Below, in pieces: positions 17,193-25,868 of a stretch of 63,891 nucleotides of DNA. The position numbers were made by a program, and so were the translations under genes. This DNA comes from an uncultured Corynebacterium sp. (lineage in GTDB: Bacteria; Actinomycetota; Actinomycetes; Mycobacteriales; Mycobacteriaceae), in NCBI GenBank assembly GCA_946223355.1, contig CAMIPB010000015.1, positions 1-63,891 on the forward strand. The letters run 5' to 3'. Positions within the stretch are counted from its first letter, which is position 1. Each line of letters begins with the position of its first letter. Under the pieces are notes generated by a model, which saw nothing but the letters and a program-made list of their open reading frames with translations, was not told where the DNA came from and made no database searches.

Positions 17193-17250
17193 AAACTTCC
17201 GTAAGTTTCGTCCTCTCAACACCGAGAGAGTCTCAAAACTTACGGAAGTT
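17193..17250. repeat. Dispersed double-palindromic element, copy 2
   Basis: Arm 1 AAACTTCCGTAAGTTT at 17193-17208, arm 2 AAACTTACGGAAGTT at 17236-17250. Arm 2 is the exact reverse complement of arm 1 over 15 bp. The 27-nt loop carries an inner stem CTCTC/GAGAG. It follows the DUF559 stop by 31 nt, while copy 1 precedes that gene by 224 nt. Confidence 0.9.
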
Positions 17251-17282
17251 CAACGCTGCGCCGAATGAAGCGCCGGGCCACC

Positions 17283-17385
17283 GAGCTAGACAGCCCGAGA
17301 GCTAGGCAGCCCGAGAGCTAGGCAAGCCAAAAGCTAGGCAGACCGCCAAGTAAAGCGCTGGGCAGACCGCAGAGCTAGAACAGCC
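17283..17385 (-). repeat. 16-bp tandem repeat including the ackA stop codon
   Basis: Plus-strand units gagctagacagcccga, gagctaggcagcccga, gagctaggcaagccaa and aagctaggcagaccgc run from 17283 to 17346. A diverged unit follows, and then agagctagaacagccc, which contains the ackA stop (TAG, minus strand, 17377-17375). The stop triplet is thus part of the repeated unit. Confidence 0.8.
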
Positions 17386-18595
17386 CCGCCTCGCGCGCCA
17401 TATCTCCGATGGCGGTGGCCTTCTGTGCGATGGCTAGCTCCTCGTTGGTAGGCACGACGAACACCTTGACTGGGGAGTCGGCGGTGGAAATCATGCGCGG
17501 TTCCTTGGAGCGGACCAGGTTGGCTTCCTTATCGAAGTGGATGCCGTACATGTCTAGGTTGAACAAGGAGTCCTGGCGCACCTCGGTATCATTTTCGCCT
17601 ACGCCTGCAGTAAATGAGATCGCATCCACGCGTCCGAGTGCAATCATGTAGGCGCCGATGAAACGACGTAGCTGGTGAATATAGATGTTGTATGCCAGCC
17701 AGGCGTCTTGATCTTCCTCATCGATCATGCGTCGCAGCTCGCGGAAGTCGTTGACACCGGACAAGCCCTTGACACCAGAGCGACGGTTGAGCAGATTGTC
17801 AATCTCATCGACGCTCATCCCTGCTTCACGCACGAGGTGGAAAATGATGCCAGGATCAATATCACCGGAGCGAGTTCCCATCGCGAGGCCCGCAAGCGGT
17901 GTAAGACCCATCGAGGTATCAATTGCCTGTCCATTGGCAACCGCAGCTGCCGACGCACCGTTACCCAAGTGCAGCGTAATCTGTCGGGTGTGGTTTGGGT
18001 CGCGGCCAAGAAGGCCGGGAACCTGCTGGGAGACAAATTCGTGCGAGGTGCCGTGGAAGCCGTATCGACGAATGTCGTACTGCGAAGCAACCTCTTTGTT
18101 GATTGCGTAGAGCGCAGCCGCAGGTGGCATGCGGTTAAAGAACGCGGTATCGAAGACTGCTACGTGCGGGATGTTTGGCAGCATGGCGCGGGCTACGCGA
18201 ATACCGTCCAAGTTTGCCGGGTTGTGTAGCGGTGCGAGCGGGATGAGGTCTTCAATCATGGACTCAATTTGGTCCGTGATGAGCTGGGGATCGCTAAAGA
18301 GTCGTCCGCCGTGGACAACACGGTGACCTACTGCGGAAAGCTCCACGTCAGTGGGGCCCACACCGTGTTCATGCATGATGGCGAAGGCGCGTTCCAGGCC
18401 AACACCGTGGGTAGGAATTGAAAACTCTTCGCGGATCTCTTCGCCCTTGATGGTGACGTTGACTGCACCTAGTGGCTCACCGACCTGCTCTACCAGACCG
18501 GAGACGTCTGGCTTGTCGGTCGCAGACTGGCTCGGATCAACTAGCTGGAATTTCAGCGAGGAGGAACCGGAGTTCAGGACTAGAACGTAGGCCAT
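17375..18595 (-). CDS. ackA: Acetate kinase
   Basis: 406 residues of the ASKHA fold. Interconverts acetate plus ATP and acetyl phosphate. The N-terminal signature VLVLNSGSSSLKFQL, the substrate-site GHRVVHGG (catalytic Arg), FDTAFF, the histidine segment GFHGTSHEFVS, the nucleotide-binding LGNGAS and GVGENDTEVR are all present, and the length is normal. Its start directly abuts the pta stop (TAAATG), so pta-ackA form an operon with coupled translation, as is usual. In C. glutamicum this operon answers to RamA, RamB and GlxR; I did not find convincing sites for them. The DUF559 insertion lies immediately downstream, convergent. Confidence 0.96.
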   Translation of the reverse strand: MAYVLVLNSGSSSLKFQLVDPSQSATDKPDVSGLVEQVGEPLGAVNVTIKGEEIREEFSIPTHGVGLERAFAIMHEHGVGPTDVELSAVGHRVVHGGRLFSDPQLITDQIESMIEDLIPLAPLHNPANLDGIRVARAMLPNIPHVAVFDTAFFNRMPPAAALYAINKEVASQYDIRRYGFHGTSHEFVSQQVPGLLGRDPNHTRQITLHLGNGASAAAVANGQAIDTSMGLTPLAGLAMGTRSGDIDPGIIFHLVREAGMSVDEIDNLLNRRSGVKGLSGVNDFRELRRMIDEEDQDAWLAYNIYIHQLRRFIGAYMIALGRVDAISFTAGVGENDTEVRQDSLFNLDMYGIHFDKEANLVRSKEPRMISTADSPVKVFVVPTNEELAIAQKATAIGDMAREAGLF

Positions 18596-20059
18596 TTACG
18601 CATCGCCTCCAGCAGAGCCAGCAGAACCAGCAGAACCAACAGCCGGCGCTCCTGCCTGGATAGCGGTAATAGCCACGGTGTTCACGATGTCAGCTACGGT
18701 CGCGCCACGGGACAGGTCGTTGACTGGTTTGTTCAGGCCCTGCAAGATTGGGCCAACAGCAAGCGCGCCGCCGGTACGTTGCGCGGTCTTGTAGCCGATG
18801 TTGCCGGCTTCCAGGTCAGGGAAGATGAAGACGTTAGCCTGGCCTGCCACCTCGGATTCTGGCATCTTCTTGGCGGCCACGCTTGGGTCGCAGGCGGCGT
18901 CGAACTGCAGTGGGCCGTCTACCTTGAGCGCCGGGTCGAGCTCGCGAGCCTTGTCTAGAGCTGCAACTGCACGGTCAACGTCTGGGCCGGTGCCGGAGGT
19001 TCCGGTGGAGTAGGACAGCATTGCTACTCGTGGGTCGATGCCAAACTGTGCGGCGGTCTTGGCAGATACTGCTGCGATTTCGCCAAGCTGCTCAGCGGTT
19101 GGGTTCGGGTTGACTGCGCAGTCACCGAATGCCCAGAGGCGTCCTGGCATGACCATGAGGAATATGGAGGACACTACGGATGCGCCTGGCGCGGTCTTGA
19201 TGATCTGGAAAGACGGCTTAATGGTGTGTGCGGTGGTGTGTGCAGCGCCGGAGACCATGCCGTCGGCAATGCCCTTGTGCACCATCATGGTGGCAAAGTA
19301 CGAGATGTCCTGCATGGTTTCACGGGCCTGCTCGATGGTCACGCCCTTCTTCTTGCGCAGCTCGGCGAACTCGGCAGCAAAGTCCTCGGTGTATTCGGAG
19401 TCTAGGTGGTTGACCACGGTGGCCTTGGTCAAATCCAGACCCAGTGCATCTGCGCGCTTGGCGACGTCTTCTGGGTCACCCAGGATGGTCAACTTCGCGA
19501 TGTCATCAGCGAGCAGCTCGTGCGCTGCCTGCAGAATACGATCGTCTTCACCTTCCGGAAGCACGATGTGGGAACCGGCTGCCTTTGCTTGTGCGAGCAG
19601 CTGGTGCTGGAAGACTGGCGCGGACATCTGTGGTTCGAGGTCACCTGCATACTCGGCGAGGACTTGCTTGATAGCCGGAGCGGCGTCGGTAAGCTCAGCG
19701 CCCGTGTGGATGCCTGCGATGGTGGCCAATGCTTGCTCTGCCTGCTCCTCAGCAAGCGCAACCAGGTTCTCGTATGCGCCCGGTGTCTGCTCTTTGACGT
19801 CGTCTGGAGTGACAACGATGAGTGCGGCGCCGAATGCGGCGGCAATGTCTGCGTCGCGCTGGAAATTTCCGGTACCCACGATGAGTTCAGGGCGCTGTGC
19901 GCTACCGAGTTCGGTGAGGATTTCAGCGACGGTGACGCCTTGGAGACGCCGGACTTCCAAACCGAGAGCGGACGCTAAGCCTTCAGCATCCACCCCCTCG
20001 AAGCTACGGTTAACGACTGCGAGTACTGCAGAGGCCGTGGTGGTGCTGTTATCGGTCAT
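18596..20059 (-). CDS. pta: Phosphate acetyltransferase
   Basis: 487 residues. Converts acetyl-CoA and phosphate to acetyl phosphate, the first step of acetate overflow or, in reverse, acetate use. The C-terminal two thirds form the PTA_PTB catalytic domain (HQLLAQAKAAGSHIVLPEGEDDRIL; SYSTGTSGTGPDVDRA; QFDAACDPSVAAKKMPES; FIFPDLEAGNIGYKTAQR). The N-terminal region (1-130) is the shorter DRTGG-less form seen in corynebacteria. The last residues, AGSAGSAGSAGGDA, come from a 9-bp tandem repeat and look like recent growth of the tail. AGGAAGG precedes ATG 20059. First gene of pta-ackA. Confidence 0.95.
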   Translation of the reverse strand: MTDNSTTTASAVLAVVNRSFEGVDAEGLASALGLEVRRLQGVTVAEILTELGSAQRPELIVGTGNFQRDADIAAAFGAALIVVTPDDVKEQTPGAYENLVALAEEQAEQALATIAGIHTGAELTDAAPAIKQVLAEYAGDLEPQMSAPVFQHQLLAQAKAAGSHIVLPEGEDDRILQAAHELLADDIAKLTILGDPEDVAKRADALGLDLTKATVVNHLDSEYTEDFAAEFAELRKKKGVTIEQARETMQDISYFATMMVHKGIADGMVSGAAHTTAHTIKPSFQIIKTAPGASVVSSIFLMVMPGRLWAFGDCAVNPNPTAEQLGEIAAVSAKTAAQFGIDPRVAMLSYSTGTSGTGPDVDRAVAALDKARELDPALKVDGPLQFDAACDPSVAAKKMPESEVAGQANVFIFPDLEAGNIGYKTAQRTGGALAVGPILQGLNKPVNDLSRGATVADIVNTVAITAIQAGAPAVGSAGSAGSAGGDA

Positions 20060-20245
20060 GAGGTATAAACCTTCCTGTTGTGGCCGACGTATTCATGTGA
20101 ACAAGAATTTACGGTTTGAATTACATGTCCACTTTACCGTGATTTTTACGCCATTCGCTTGTTCTTTTCCTCCGTTAGTACAATGGCGTGGAACACGAAT
20201 CTTTGTCGAAATTTCACTTCATAGCTTTAACGAGGAAAAACCCGA

Positions 20246-21616
20246 ATGAATTCACCTTTGCGCGTTGCCGTGGTTGGCTCTGGACCTGCCGGAATTTATG
20301 CTTCTGACCTGCTAGTTAAGTCAGATGTGGACGTCCAGATCGATCTTTTTGAAAAAATGCCTACCCCGTTTGGGTTGATTCGTTACGGAGTGGCTCCTGA
20401 TCACCCTCGTATTAAGGGAATTGTGCAGTCCCTACACAACGTGATGGAGAAGGAAGAGATTCGGTTCCTAGGCAATATCGAGATTGGCCGCGACATCACC
20501 GTGGAAGAGATGCGCGAGTACTACGACGCGATCATCTTTGCCACCGGCTCCACCGCAGATAAGGCTCTTAACCTTCCTGGTTCAGACCTCAACGGCAACT
20601 TCGGCGCTGCCGAGTTTGTGGGATTCTACGACGGCAACCCTAATTTCAAGCGTGACTGGGACGTTTCTGCGGAAAAGGTTGCTGTGATTGGCGTGGGCAA
20701 CGTCTCCTTGGACGTCTCCCGCATCTTGGCCAAGACAGCCGATGAGCTGCTGGTTACTGAGATCCCGGACAACGTTTACCAAACGTTGAAGAACAACCGC
20801 GCTAAAGAGATTCACGTCTTCGGTCGCCGTGGCCCAGCGCAGGCAAAGTACACGCCGAAGGAGCTCAAGGAGCTGGATGAGTCTCCTACCATTGAGGTCA
20901 TTGTCAACCCTGAGGACATTGACTATGACGCGGCGTCTGAGCAGGCACGTAGGGATGCAAAGGCTTGCGACTTGGTCTGCCAGACCTTAGAAAGCTACGC
21001 CATGCGTGAACCAAAGGATGCTCCGCACAAGCTTTATATTCACTTCTTTGAGCAGCCTACGGAAATCCTGGGCGAGGATGGCAAAGTTGTAGGCATCCGC
21101 ACCGAGCGCACTCAGCTGGACGGCAACGGCGGCGTAACTGGTACCGGTGAGTTCACTGATTGGGATGTTCAGGCTGTCTACCGCGCTGTGGGCTACCACC
21201 CGCAGTCGGTTGATGGCGTGCCTTTTGACGAGCGCGCGGCAGTTATCCCGAACGACGGTGGACGCGTGTTGGATTCCCAGGCCACTGGCGAAGGTGAGCC
21301 TATCGACGGCCTCTATGCCACCGGCTGGATCAAGCGCGGTCCTGTAGGTCTGATTGGCAACACCAAGTCTGATGCAAAGGACACCACGGGCATGCTTATT
21401 GACGACTACAAGGCTGGCAAGCTCACCGAGGCCACCAAGCGCGACCCGCAGGACATTCTGGATCTGCTCGCTGAGCGTGACATCAAGGTGACCACCTGGG
21501 AGGGCTGGCACCGCCTCGACGCCGCTGAGCGTGCCGCCGGCGAGTCCCAAGAGCGCGAACGCATCAAGATCGTCGAGTGGGACGACATGGTCCGCCACGC
21601 TGGCCCGCAGGACTAG
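20246..21616 (+). CDS. fprA: Ferredoxin/adrenodoxin-type NADP+ reductase
   Basis: 456 residues. FAD enzyme of the adrenodoxin-reductase family, transferring electrons between NADPH and ferredoxin. FAD-binding VAVVGSGPAGIYASDLL at the N-terminus, EKMPTPFGLIRYGVAPDHP (family signature), NADP-binding VIGVGNVSLDVSRIL and HVFGRRGPAQAKYTPKEL, and the late motif GWIKRGPVGLIGNTKSDA are all visible. Normal length. GAGGAAAAA lies 5-12 nt before ATG 20246; TACAAT at about 20179 suggests a leader of roughly 60 nt. Divergent from pta, the same neighbourhood as cg3049 in C. glutamicum (from memory). Confidence 0.93.
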   Translation: MNSPLRVAVVGSGPAGIYASDLLVKSDVDVQIDLFEKMPTPFGLIRYGVAPDHPRIKGIVQSLHNVMEKEEIRFLGNIEIGRDITVEEMREYYDAIIFATGSTADKALNLPGSDLNGNFGAAEFVGFYDGNPNFKRDWDVSAEKVAVIGVGNVSLDVSRILAKTADELLVTEIPDNVYQTLKNNRAKEIHVFGRRGPAQAKYTPKELKELDESPTIEVIVNPEDIDYDAASEQARRDAKACDLVCQTLESYAMREPKDAPHKLYIHFFEQPTEILGEDGKVVGIRTERTQLDGNGGVTGTGEFTDWDVQAVYRAVGYHPQSVDGVPFDERAAVIPNDGGRVLDSQATGEGEPIDGLYATGWIKRGPVGLIGNTKSDAKDTTGMLIDDYKAGKLTEATKRDPQDILDLLAERDIKVTTWEGWHRLDAAERAAGESQERERIKIVEWDDMVRHAGPQD

Positions 21617-21642
21617 TATCACTGGCTTGACGACGCCGCGCT

Positions 21643-21659
21643 GCTGGCACCGTGCCAGC
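21643..21659. other. Small stem-loop after fprA
   Basis: GCTGGCA (21643-21649) and TGCCAGC (21653-21659) pair perfectly around a 3-nt loop, 27 nt after the fprA stop. There is no T-run, so it is not a classical terminator; it could stabilise the 3' end of the mRNA. Confidence 0.4.
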
Positions 21660-21697
21660 GCCTCCGCTAGGCCGTAGCAACTAGATAGACTGGATGC

Positions 21698-22252
21698 ATG
21701 ACTTATCGCATCCAAACCGGCACTCTCGCTGACCTCACTCCTTTGGACGTCCACACGTTGTACAAACTGCGCGTGGACGTTTTTGTCAATGAGCAGCAAG
21801 TACCATATGCCGAAATCGATGACATTGACGCCGCAAACGATACGGTCCACTTCCTCTTGTGGGAAGACTCCCCTGCCGCTGACAATCGCACCGCAGAGGA
21901 CAAGGAAGGAACTGCGGTCACCCGATTAGCGGGTACGCTGCGCATCTTCCCGGCGTCTATTCCTATAAAGCCGATTACGCAGGGAACCACAACGATTACC
22001 GCTAGCGAAGCCGTTTGTCAGATTGGCCGTTTCTGCTTCGCTCCGGATTACCGCGCCACTGGCGCTGCTACGTTCCTACTCGATGAGGCCATCAAGTACT
22101 GCCGCACAAACTGGCCAAGTCAAGCGATTTACCTCACGGCACAATCCCAGCTCATCCCGTACTACAAGGCCTATGGTTTTGTCCCCACCGGCAAGGAGTA
22201 CGAGGAGGAAGGCCAGCCCCACCAGCCGATGATTCTGCGCCCAGAGCAATGA
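21698..22252 (+). CDS. GNAT family N-acetyltransferase (ElaA-like)
   Basis: 184 residues. The start, LTPLDVHTLYKLRVDVFVNEQQVPYAEID, is the ElaA signature; the acetyl-CoA loop lies in IGRFCFAPDYRATGAATFLLDEAI, followed by IYLTAQSQLIPYYKAYGFVPTGKEYEEEGQPHQPMIL, with the Tyr/Phe beta-bulge and C-terminal His-Pro typical of the family. Substrate unknown. TAGACT (21686-21691) ends 6 nt before the ATG, so the transcript is probably leaderless. Sits between fprA and the nitroreductase, all on the plus strand. Confidence 0.88.
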   Translation: MTYRIQTGTLADLTPLDVHTLYKLRVDVFVNEQQVPYAEIDDIDAANDTVHFLLWEDSPAADNRTAEDKEGTAVTRLAGTLRIFPASIPIKPITQGTTTITASEAVCQIGRFCFAPDYRATGAATFLLDEAIKYCRTNWPSQAIYLTAQSQLIPYYKAYGFVPTGKEYEEEGQPHQPMILRPEQ

Positions 22253-22320
22253 TCACACGATAGGCCAAGAGCTCAATAGACCGAGCACGCTAGAAACTGA
22301 GTCACGCTAGAATCTGAGTA

Positions 22321-23148
22321 ATGAACGCCACGATTGACACCCAACTCAGCCATCGCACGATCCGCGAATTTACTGAGCAACCGGTCAGTGAAGAAGTGTT
22401 GGGACAGCTTTTCGACGTCGCGATGCGCACGCCGACGTCTCTGGGCATGCAAGCCGCGTCGATTATTCATGTCACTGATCGTGAACTTCAAACGAGGTTC
22501 GCGGAAGTGGAAAATCAAGAATATGTAGGCAGAGCACCGGTCTACTTGCTCTTTATCGTAGATTTGCACCGCGCTGCGCGGGTGCTCGAAGATGCAGGAA
22601 AGCCTACTGCTCCTGCAGGTTTTGCTCGCAACTTCATCGCTGGATTCACCGATGCATGTTTGATGGCTCAAAACATGTGTGTTGCTGCGGAATCTCTCGG
22701 CTTAGGTGTGAACTTCTTGGGCAATATACATAACGATGCTCGTGCCTTTATCCGCGAATTAAACCTCCCGCAGTTAACTATGCCCGTTGTGGGCATGACG
22801 CTGGGCTACCCAAATCAGGATCCGCAGCTCAAACCACGAATGCCCCGCCAAATGCGTGTTTTTGAAAACAGCTACCCTGCAACCCCGCCAGCGCCGCCTT
22901 CACCGCCAGCGCAACAGACGGAACCATCAACTGCGCAGCAGACGGAGTCATCAACTGCGCAGCAGCCCGGCTCATGGACTGAAGCTTTGGCGGACTATGA
23001 CGCCGAAATGACTACATACTACGACCTGCGCAACGCGAATCAACGCGTGGATAGTTTCACGGCGCAAATCCTGGGCAAATACTCTGGTGCGCCGGACCTG
23101 CGTGATCAAACCATCGCTATCGCACGCGAGCAGGGCTTTACGCTGTAG
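22321..23148 (+). CDS. NADPH-dependent nitroreductase (NfsA/FRP type)
   Basis: 275 residues, FMN flavoprotein family. SHRTIREFTEQPVSEEVLGQLFDVAMRTPTSLGMQ is the FMN-phosphate binding N-terminus; GFTDACLMAQNMCVAAESLGLGVNFLG and VVGMTLGYPNQDPQLKPRMP are the further family blocks. The enzyme reduces nitroaromatics or quinones; the physiological substrate is unknown. Between about 187 and 222 there is a Pro/Gln/Ser repeat stretch (two copies of PSTAQQTE-like units, 24-bp DNA period) before a conserved terminal helix region. TAGAAT ends 7 nt before the ATG (leaderless); the segment with this hexamer is itself tandemly duplicated. Confidence 0.88.
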   Translation: MNATIDTQLSHRTIREFTEQPVSEEVLGQLFDVAMRTPTSLGMQAASIIHVTDRELQTRFAEVENQEYVGRAPVYLLFIVDLHRAARVLEDAGKPTAPAGFARNFIAGFTDACLMAQNMCVAAESLGLGVNFLGNIHNDARAFIRELNLPQLTMPVVGMTLGYPNQDPQLKPRMPRQMRVFENSYPATPPAPPSPPAQQTEPSTAQQTESSTAQQPGSWTEALADYDAEMTTYYDLRNANQRVDSFTAQILGKYSGAPDLRDQTIAIAREQGFTL

Positions 23149-23157
23149 CCCGGCGCG

Positions 23158-24372
23158 CTACGCCTCGCCCGGCGCGACGCTGATGCAGGCAGCAGCGAGT
23201 GCTGCGCGGTCGCGGGCTTCATCTACGGTTTCAGCGGTGGATGTCACCAAACCCATTCGGCGGCCTTTATAGGCGTTGGGCTTGCCAAACAAGCGCACGG
23301 CGGTCTCGGAATAGCGCATGGCTTCCCCCACCCCGCTGTATGTGACAGTGTCCATGTCCTCATCAGCGTGCAGGACCACGGAGGCTCCCGGCGTTGTCAG
23401 CGTGACATCAATCGGGAAACCTAAGATAGCGCGGGCGTGTAGCTCGAATTCTGAAAACCGCTGGGTCCGTGCAGTAAGCATTCCGGCATCAGAGGGGCGC
23501 GGAGAGACAGAAGAAAAGTACACGTCCTCACCGGCCACAAAGAGTTCCACGCCGTAGACACCACGGCCACCTAGCTCATTGGTGATGCGCGCGGCTACTG
23601 AGCGGGCGTTTTCTAGTGCACGCTGCTCCATAAACATTGGCTGCCAGCTTTCCACGAGGTCACCGTTTTCATGGCGGTGGCCAATAGGTTCGCAGAACCA
23701 GGTAGCAAGTTCACCAGTGGCTGGATCAATGGAGCGCACCACAAGCATGGTCACTTCAAAGTCAAAATCCACGAATCGCTCGGCAGTCACACGTGCAAAG
23801 TCCGTGCCGATACGGCGGACTTTGTTCCAGGCAGGCTCAATTTCCGTCTCATCGCGCACGATCATGTGCCCCTTGCCGGAGGTAGACTGATCCGGCTTAA
23901 TTACACATGGGTAACCAAGTTTTTCTACGGCAGCGCGGAGCTCGTCGGCGGAATGGGCGAACTCATACGCGGTCGTCGGTAAGCCCAGCTTGTCTGAGGC
24001 AATCTTGCGCACAGACTCTCTATCCTTGGTGATTTCACAGGCATGAGCCGACGGCACCACAATCGCGGAAGTTTGTTCCTCAATCGCGCGCAAAGCGCTC
24101 ACCGCAACTGTTTCCACCTCTGGAACTACAAAATCAGGCTGGATGGACCGTACGAGTTCCATAATCGCAGCGTCGTCGTTGATGTCCGCGATATACGACT
24201 GGTGCGCAATATGGTGTGCCGGCGCACCTTCGTAGCGGTCAACGGCGTGGACTTCCAAACCCAGGTAGTGAAAAGCAATGGCGGTTTCCCTGCCCAACTC
24301 ACCAGCACCTAGCAACAGTACTTTGGTGGACGTTGAGGTCAGTGGTGTACCAATCGAGTTGGTTTCAGTCAT
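23158..24372 (-). CDS. purT: Formate-dependent phosphoribosylglycinamide formyltransferase
   Basis: 404 residues. ATP-grasp enzyme making formyl-GAR from GAR, formate and ATP, the folate-independent third step of purine synthesis. Visible: VLLLGAGELGRETAIAFHYLGLEVHAVDRY at the N-terminus, the ATP-grasp lid with PCVIKPDQSTSGKGHM, EVTMLVVRSID, RGVYGVELFVAGEDVYFSSVSPRPSDAGMLT (Mg-binding Glu and Asn-equivalent region). AAGGTGG precedes ATG 24372; purA ends 9 nt upstream, so purA-purT are co-transcribed. Converges with the nitroreductase, 9 bp between stops. Confidence 0.95.
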   Translation of the reverse strand: MTETNSIGTPLTSTSTKVLLLGAGELGRETAIAFHYLGLEVHAVDRYEGAPAHHIAHQSYIADINDDAAIMELVRSIQPDFVVPEVETVAVSALRAIEEQTSAIVVPSAHACEITKDRESVRKIASDKLGLPTTAYEFAHSADELRAAVEKLGYPCVIKPDQSTSGKGHMIVRDETEIEPAWNKVRRIGTDFARVTAERFVDFDFEVTMLVVRSIDPATGELATWFCEPIGHRHENGDLVESWQPMFMEQRALENARSVAARITNELGGRGVYGVELFVAGEDVYFSSVSPRPSDAGMLTARTQRFSEFELHARAILGFPIDVTLTTPGASVVLHADEDMDTVTYSGVGEAMRYSETAVRLFGKPNAYKGRRMGLVTSTAETVDEARDRAALAAACISVAPGEA

Positions 24373-24381
24373 AGAGCCACC

Positions 24382-25668
24382 TTAGGCCAAAACATCGTGG
24401 CGCACGATGGTCTGGTCACGGCCAGGGCCGACGCCAATATAAGAGATACGGCAACCAGATAGCTCCTCTAGGCGCAGGACGTAGTCTTGAGCCTTCTGCG
24501 GCAAGTCCTCAAAGGTGCGACAACCAGTGATGTCTTCATCCCACGCCGGCATCGTCTCAAAAATCGGAGTGGCGTGGTGGAAATCAGACTGGGTCATCGG
24601 CATCTCATCGAAGCGCTTACCGTCCACGTCATAGGCAACACAGATAGGGATTTCCCCGATTCCGGTCAGCACGTCCAGTTTGGTCAAAAAGTAGTCCGTG
24701 AATCCGTTTACACGGGTGGCATAGCGTGCAATCACGGAGTCATACCAACCGCAACGACGCTTACGGCCAGTGTTCACGCCAATCTCACCACCGGTGTTCT
24801 GCAAATACTCGCCCCACTTATCAAACAGCTCCGTTGGGAATGGGCCAGCGCCCACGCGCGTGGTGTAGGCCTTGATGATGCCTAAGGAGACGTCGATACG
24901 CGTCGGTCCGATACCGGAACCCACGCACGCACCGCCCGCGGTCGGGTTGGACGAGGTCACAAACGGGTAGGTGCCATGGTCCACGTCGAGCATTGTGGCC
25001 TGACCACCTTCCATGAGCACGTGCTTTCCTTCATCGATGGCTTTGTTCAGCTCGTATTCTGCGTTGATCACCATCGGTTCCAGGCGGTCACGGTAGGACA
25101 GGAAGTACTGCACTATTTCCTCAGCGACAATAGCCTTGCGGTTGTACATCTTGACCAACATCTGGTTTTTGACGTCCAGCGCGGACTCAATCTTTTGTCG
25201 CAAGATGGACTCATCAAAAATGTCTTGTACACGGATGCCTACGCGCGCAACCTTATCTGCGTAAGTTGGGCCGATTCCGCGGCCAGTGGTACCAATCGCG
25301 CGCTTGCCCAAGAAGCGCTCCTGCACGCGATCCAGGGTTTGGTGGTATGGCGCCACAAGGTGCGCATTCGCGGAAATCCTCAGGCGGGACGCATCCGCGC
25401 CGCGTGCCTCTAAGCCGTCAACCTCTTCAAACAGTGCCTCAAGGTTGATCACCACGCCGTTGCCCAAAATAGGCGTTGCGGTTTCTGATAACACGCCTGC
25501 TGGCAGGAGTTTGAGTTCGTATTTCTCTCCGCCCACTACAACGGTATGGCCGGCATTATTACCGCCGTTGGGTTTGACTACGTAGTCGACCTTGCCGCCT
25601 AAAATATCGGTGGCTTTGCCTTTGCCTTCATCGCCCCACTGGGCGCCGACGATCACGATTGCAGTCAC
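24382..25668 (-). CDS. purA: Adenylosuccinate synthetase
   Basis: 428 residues. Joins IMP and aspartate with GTP hydrolysis, the first committed step to AMP. Signature VGAQWGDEGKGKATD (P-loop and catalytic Asp) at the start, NGGNNAGHTVV (catalytic His), GTTGRGIGPTYADKV, and GVNTGRKRRCGWYD with the Arg-rich aspartate loop. Normal length. The start is GTG 25668, with GAGGAAG about 10 nt upstream. The 200 bp upstream separates it from the divergent gene at 25869 and contains both promoters; no purine-regulator operator could be assigned. Confidence 0.96.
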   Translation of the reverse strand: MTAIVIVGAQWGDEGKGKATDILGGKVDYVVKPNGGNNAGHTVVVGGEKYELKLLPAGVLSETATPILGNGVVINLEALFEEVDGLEARGADASRLRISANAHLVAPYHQTLDRVQERFLGKRAIGTTGRGIGPTYADKVARVGIRVQDIFDESILRQKIESALDVKNQMLVKMYNRKAIVAEEIVQYFLSYRDRLEPMVINAEYELNKAIDEGKHVLMEGGQATMLDVDHGTYPFVTSSNPTAGGACVGSGIGPTRIDVSLGIIKAYTTRVGAGPFPTELFDKWGEYLQNTGGEIGVNTGRKRRCGWYDSVIARYATRVNGFTDYFLTKLDVLTGIGEIPICVAYDVDGKRFDEMPMTQSDFHHATPIFETMPAWDEDITGCRTFEDLPQKAQDYVLRLEELSGCRISYIGVGPGRDQTIVRHDVLA

Positions 25669-25868
25669 GCTAAGTCACTTCCTCAAAGTTAAGCGCCCCG
25701 GCTTAAAACACGTCACGGTAACTGCGCGTTACTCTTCACCGTCTTTGACATTGCTTTCGCCTGGGCGTCATTTTCTACGCTCTTATCCTACTACCTGACG
25801 CAGACACACATGAATCCCCGCACTAACATTAAAGCTACGATTTGTGTCCTCACCGAAGAAAGTCCGTC

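Noticed and set aside
19038..20249. Plus-strand open frame of 403 codons opposite pta
   Set aside because: Antisense shadow of pta; Ser/Ala/Arg-rich composition typical of GC-skewed antisense frames.
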